Below, one piece after another: positions 4,910 through 5,150 of a stretch of 5,150 bases of DNA. The stretch's first letter is position 1, and each line of letters begins with the position of its first letter. The translations under genes were made by a program, and so were the position numbers. This DNA is from Pseudomonadota bacterium (GTDB taxonomy: Bacteria; Bdellovibrionota_C; UBA2361; OMII01), in NCBI GenBank assembly GCA_027486155.1, contig JAIXPR010000007.1:1-5150 (forward strand), given 5' to 3'. The notes beneath the pieces were generated by a model that did not search any database, was not told where the DNA came from, and saw nothing but the letters and a program-made list of their open reading frames with translations.

Positions 4910-5150
4910 CTACTCCTGTGATGGTTTAGCGGGTCTCATCAATGAGAGGGTAATAGAACCGATAATGAGCCCAAGAACGACGAGTAGCGAGACCTCCGTC
5001 GGGACATGGTAGTCGAGGATAACATCGAAGAGCGCCATCTTAAGACCAATGAACACCAACACGAACGAAAGGCCGACACCGAGATAGTGAAAGCGGCCGA
5101 TGAAGGCCAGGAGGAGGAAGTAGAGGGCCCGAAGGTCGATCACCGCGAAG
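4910..5150 (-). CDS. TerC-family integral membrane protein (C-terminal part, runs off the right edge)
   Basis: The last ~79 codons of a membrane protein. The frame stays open through 5149 and upstream codons give FAVIDLRALYF, which matches the FAI-LRALYF segment of the TerC family. The GTG at 5141-5143 is therefore internal and the true start lies outside the window. Visible landmarks are LRALYFLLLAFIGRFHYLGVGL, split here only by a few variable positions, then VLVFIGLKM and VPTEVSLLVV. Three membrane segments can be seen: ALYFLLLAFIG, LSFVLVFIGLKMAL and EVSLLVVLGLIIGSITLSL, ending in a short polar tail. TerC relatives such as Alx and MeeF/MeeY export manganese or protect metal-loading of secreted enzymes; others are linked to tellurite resistance. 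The metal cannot be told from this fragment, and any yybP-ykoY riboswitch upstream would be outside the window. Confidence 0.88.
   Translation of the reverse strand, partial: FAVIDLRALYFLLLAFIGRFHYLGVGLSFVLVFIGLKMALFDVILDYHVPTEVSLLVVLGLIIGSITLSLMRPAKPSQE

Noticed and set aside
5141..5143. GTG as the start codon of a 77-residue small membrane protein
   Set aside because: The frame continues upstream to the window edge and encodes FAV before IDLRALYF, matching the interior of TerC proteins; a partial gene fits better than a small standalone protein.

Overview
The window looks like chromosomal DNA from a bacterium with roughly 55% GC by eye. A secreted class C penicillin-binding protein (PBP4 family) and a dTDP-glucose synthase suggest a peptidoglycan-containing, probably Gram-negative-type cell that makes dTDP-sugars for surface polysaccharide. 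I cannot place it in a phylum. There is no integrase, transposase, phage gene, CRISPR array, tRNA or rRNA in the window.

Layout from left to right. Positions 1-299 hold no gene. They contain three copies, one cut by the window edge and one incomplete, of a GC-rich ~109-bp palindromic repeat; the third copy ends at the base next to an argS stop codon. Positions 300-2456 (minus) encode arginyl-tRNA synthetase of 718 residues, about 140 longer than usual. The extra length is a tRNA-binding OB-fold-like domain, resembling the N-terminal domain of the phenylalanyl-tRNA synthetase beta subunit, set inside the catalytic domain between the HIGH and KMSKS motifs. Positions 2469-3353 (minus) encode RfbA/RmlA. 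It lies 12 bases upstream of argS, so the two are probably one transcript. Positions 3354-3643 form a divergent intergenic region with a minus-strand terminator-like hairpin, a short period-9 direct repeat, a weak candidate promoter for rfbA, and a hairpin whose 3' arm contains the probable ribosome-binding site of the next gene. Positions 3644-4855 (plus) encode a PBP4/DacB-type D-Ala-D-Ala carboxypeptidase with signal peptide and all three catalytic motifs. After a short convergent gap, 4910-5150 (minus) is the C-terminal part of a TerC-family membrane protein that runs off the right edge.

How the genes relate: rfbA and dacB both serve the cell envelope (sugar-nucleotide supply and peptidoglycan maturation) and share one divergent control region, while argS follows rfbA as a translation housekeeping gene. 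No multi-gene defence or biosynthetic system is visible. The best candidate for something new is the domain-inserted ArgRS; second is the modular, mutually exclusive hairpin repeat flush with the argS stop codon.
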